A stretch of DNA of 7,611 bases from positions 1 through 7,611 of the forward strand of contig JABDRK010000408.1 in assembly GCA_013041785.1 (NCBI GenBank), in the 5' to 3' direction. Under the pieces are notes generated by a model. It searched no databases. It worked only from the letters and a program-made list of their open reading frames with translations, and had not been told where the DNA came from. This document shows, piece after piece, positions 5,962 to 7,611 of the stretch (its first letter is position 1; every line of letters begins with the position of its first letter). Position numbers and translations under genes: made by a program. The stretch is from Eudoraea sp. GTDB lineage: Bacteria > Bacteroidota > Bacteroidia > Flavobacteriales > Flavobacteriaceae.

Positions 5962-6872
5962 TGAACAGACGACGATTTATAGAAAGGACTGTGGCCGGAT
6001 CCGCATTGATAGCAGCAGGAGGCCTCACCTTCGGGTCCTGTTCCAGAATTGGGAAAAAGCAGTTGACCATTTTGCATACCAATGATGTGCACAGCCATAT
6101 TGATCCCTTTCCGGCTGACCATGCTTCTTTCCCAAATAAAGGGGGGCTGGCCCGGAGGGCAGCCCTGGTGGAAAGCATACGGGATGAAAATCCGAATACC
6201 TTGCTGTTAGATGCCGGGGACATTTTTCAGGGCACGCCATATTTCAATTTTTACGGGGGAGAACTGGAATTCCGCCTGATGAGCAAGATGGGATATGACG
6301 TGGCTACTATCGGAAATCACGACTTTGACAACGGGATAGATGGGTTGCTGGCTCAGATGCCCTACGCCCAATTCCAGATGGTTTCGGCAAACTATGACTT
6401 CCGGGATACAGTGATGGATGGTTTTGTTGCCCCCTATACCACCAAAACCCTGGATGGGATCAAAGTTGGTATTTTTGGCCTGGGTATTGCCCTGGACGGT
6501 TTGGTGCTGCCTGAGCTGTACAAAGAAACCCGTTACCTTGATCCGGTCGAAATTGCCCAGGACATGAGCAGGATACTACGCGAGGAGGAGCAATGCCATC
6601 TGGTTATTGCACTCTCGCATCTGGGGTATGAATACCGCAATCCGAAGCTACCCAGCGATGTGCGTTTAGCCTCTCAAACCGATGGGATAGATCTTATCAT
6701 CGGAGGCCATACGCATACCTTTCTGGAAAGACCAGTCATCCGACCAAACAGACGGGATCAAAAGGTTCTGATTAACCAGGTAGGCTGTTATGGACTGAAT
6801 CTGGGACGTATCGATTTTTATTTTGATACCGGAAAAAACACTGCCGCAACAGGAGTCAGTATCCGGGTTTGA
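5961..6872 (+). CDS. Tat-exported metallophosphatase / 5'-nucleotidase catalytic domain (split UshA-like)
   Basis: This 303-residue protein is the N-terminal, two-metal catalytic domain of UshA-type 5'-nucleotidases, which release phosphate or nucleoside monophosphate from extracellular nucleotides. The metal-binding motifs are complete: DVH (Asp42, His44), GD (Asp87), GNHD (Asn119, His120, Asp121), SH (His220) and GHTH (His250, His252). The N-terminus NRRRFIE fits a twin-arginine signal, followed by a hydrophobic segment and FGSC (Cys27), a possible though atypical lipobox. Export in folded form would fit a metalloenzyme. It ends at the catalytic domain and lacks the C-terminal substrate domain, which is encoded immediately upstream, so the order is reversed relative to the single-chain enzyme. 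The two products probably assemble into one active unit in the envelope. The start is fixed by the TAATG overlap. A small RibK-like gene follows 14 bases later. Confidence 0.94.
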   Translation: MNRRRFIERTVAGSALIAAGGLTFGSCSRIGKKQLTILHTNDVHSHIDPFPADHASFPNKGGLARRAALVESIRDENPNTLLLDAGDIFQGTPYFNFYGGELEFRLMSKMGYDVATIGNHDFDNGIDGLLAQMPYAQFQMVSANYDFRDTVMDGFVAPYTTKTLDGIKVGIFGLGIALDGLVLPELYKETRYLDPVEIAQDMSRILREEEQCHLVIALSHLGYEYRNPKLPSDVRLASQTDGIDLIIGGHTHTFLERPVIRPNRRDQKVLINQVGCYGLNLGRIDFYFDTGKNTAATGVSIRV

Positions 6873-6886
6873 TCCCAATAATCTCA

Positions 6887-7339
6887 ATGAAAATGGTTAA
6901 CGGACTAGTAATTCAGGGCCATGCGGTTGCCTCTGGAAAAGGAAAAGACGCCCGTTATCCAGATGGAACCCTTCGGTTACAGGCTCCTTTCTTTCTTGAA
7001 GGTGGTTTGGACATCAACAGGTTTTATACCGGCACCATTAATCTTGACGTCAGTCCCTACACCTTTGAGATTCGTCGGCCCAAATACTTCTTCAGAGAGA
7101 TCAAGTGGTCTCCTTTTATCCCTCCGGAAAACTTCTATTTTTTTGATCTCATCGCCTATTATCGAGATGAGGAATACGAAGGATTGATCTACATGCCCGA
7201 TCCGAAAACTAAAACGGATCACTTCCAGGACACCCAAATGATCGAATTGCTGCTGCCTGAACTTCAAGACCTGAACTACGGTGATAAATTGAAAATAAGG
7301 GTCCCGAATGACCAACTCCGATTTTTCAAAACCGTGTAG
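6887..7339 (+). CDS. Uncharacterised protein resembling archaeal CTP-dependent riboflavin kinase (DUF120-like)
   Basis: The 150-residue product has no signal peptide or membrane segment and is rich in beta-type sequence. By eye it follows the layout of archaeal RibK (DUF120, cradle-loop barrel). There is an opening strand and glycine loop, GHAVASGKGKDARYP (11-25), then GTINL (49-53), matching the GTLN motif whose Thr and Asn bind the metal-nucleotide in the archaeal enzyme as I recall. Next come GLIYMPDPKTKTDHF (99-113), an MIEL segment (118-121) and a closing LQDLNYGDKLKIRV (126-139), like the family's LKDGDEVEIEV. Length is close to the archaeal proteins (about 130-140). If real, it would phosphorylate riboflavin to FMN with CTP in the cytoplasm. 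Bacteria normally use the unrelated RibF, so a different substrate is possible. I chose the ATG at 6887; an ATG at 6893 and a TTG at 6869 overlapping the upstream stop are alternatives. It is likely cotranscribed with the nucleotidase pair. Confidence 0.65.
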   Translation: MKMVNGLVIQGHAVASGKGKDARYPDGTLRLQAPFFLEGGLDINRFYTGTINLDVSPYTFEIRRPKYFFREIKWSPFIPPENFYFFDLIAYYRDEEYEGLIYMPDPKTKTDHFQDTQMIELLLPELQDLNYGDKLKIRVPNDQLRFFKTV

Positions 7340-7400
7340 TCCTCAGGACCTCTGAAACAGAATTATCTCTTATATTTATGGGAATAAAACAATCGAAGAA

Positions 7401-7611
7401 ATGAGCACTGTACATGCATACGCAGCAGAATCGGCTGGAGCCGAATTAAAACCTTTTACATACGACTTGGGCACCCTGGGGTCTGAGGAAGTGGATATCA
7501 AAGTCCACTATTGTGGCATATGCCATTCCGATCTCAGCATGCTGAACAACGAATGGGGAATGACCCAGTATCCTTTCGTTCCCGGGCATGAGGTGGTTGG
7601 GGAGATTATAG
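7401..7611 (+). CDS. Zinc-dependent NAD(P) alcohol dehydrogenase, N-terminal part (cut by window edge)
   Basis: Seventy codons and one base are present before the right edge. The translation starts [19 protein letters not shown] and has the zinc-dependent medium-chain dehydrogenase signature: [19 protein letters not shown] (35-53), with the catalytic-zinc ligand Cys41, and [12 protein letters not shown] (58-69), with His63 and Glu64. The CGICHSD plus short NEWG loop is that of the cinnamyl-alcohol dehydrogenase / YahK subgroup, which reduces a broad range of aldehydes with NADPH in the cytoplasm. The substrate cannot be told from this fragment. A purine-rich GAAGAA lies directly before the ATG. 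The 61-base gap from the previous gene holds TATATTTA (7371-7378), a near miss to the -7 element without a -33 partner, so it is unclear whether this gene is transcribed separately. Confidence 0.92.
   Translation, partial: MSTVHAYAAESAGAELKPFTYDLGTLGSEEVDIKVHYCGICHSDLSMLNNEWGMTQYPFVPGHEVVGEII

Noticed and set aside
6869..6886. TTG start for the RibK-like gene overlapping the metallophosphatase stop by four bases
   Set aside because: The extra residues (MIPIIS) match nothing in the family layout, and two ATG codons follow within 24 bases. It remains possible but is less likely.
7339..7349. Short inverted repeat GTCC-TCA-GGAC after the RibK-like gene as a terminator
   Set aside because: The stem is only four pairs and no T-run follows directly, so termination cannot be supported.
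1..7611. CRISPR arrays, tRNA or rRNA genes, insertion sequences, attachment sites
   Set aside because: No repeated spacer pattern, cloverleaf, transposase or integrase sequence, or flanking direct repeats were seen on either strand.

Overview
The window looks like chromosomal core sequence from a member of the Flavobacteriaceae (Bacteroidota). The evidence is the gene order bamD - rpoZ-like - coaBC - DUF4835 - recN, a CoaBC with the PAMD / GELASG signature I recall from flavobacterial homologues, a 5'-nucleotidase split into two genes, and a Bacteroidota-type promoter (TTG, 23 bases, TAATTTTG) in front of bamD. The genus cannot be named from the sequence. No mobile element, tRNA, rRNA or CRISPR array is visible, and no gene is broken except by the window edges.

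Layout: two gene sets diverge from a 66-base gap at 5131-5196. Leftward (minus strand) comes first a two-gene unit, a DUF6913-like protein and dapA (4-base overlap). After a 105-base gap with a promoter follows a tightly packed unit: bamD, an RNA polymerase omega-like subunit, coaBC, a DUF4835/PorD-like exported protein and the 5' end of recN. Spacings there are 2 bases, 1 base, an 8-base overlap and 40 bases. The unit mixes outer-membrane assembly, transcription, coenzyme A synthesis, probable type IX secretion and DNA repair, so it is a housekeeping cluster rather than one pathway.

Rightward (plus strand) lie a lipoprotein with the 5'-nucleotidase C-terminal domain, a Tat-type exported metallophosphatase that supplies the catalytic domain (1-base overlap), a small uncharacterised protein resembling archaeal CTP-dependent riboflavin kinase, and the first 70 codons of a zinc alcohol dehydrogenase. 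The first two probably form a two-polypeptide envelope nucleotidase. The third is the most interesting gene in the window.

Most worth a second look: (1) the possible bacterial RibK-like protein next to a nucleotidase pair; (2) CoaBC in which both the Asn and the Cys of the canonical decarboxylase active site are replaced (Asp126, Ser159); (3) the split and order-swapped nucleotidase; (4) two palindromes around the divergent start region, one between the genes and one inside the signal-peptide codons.
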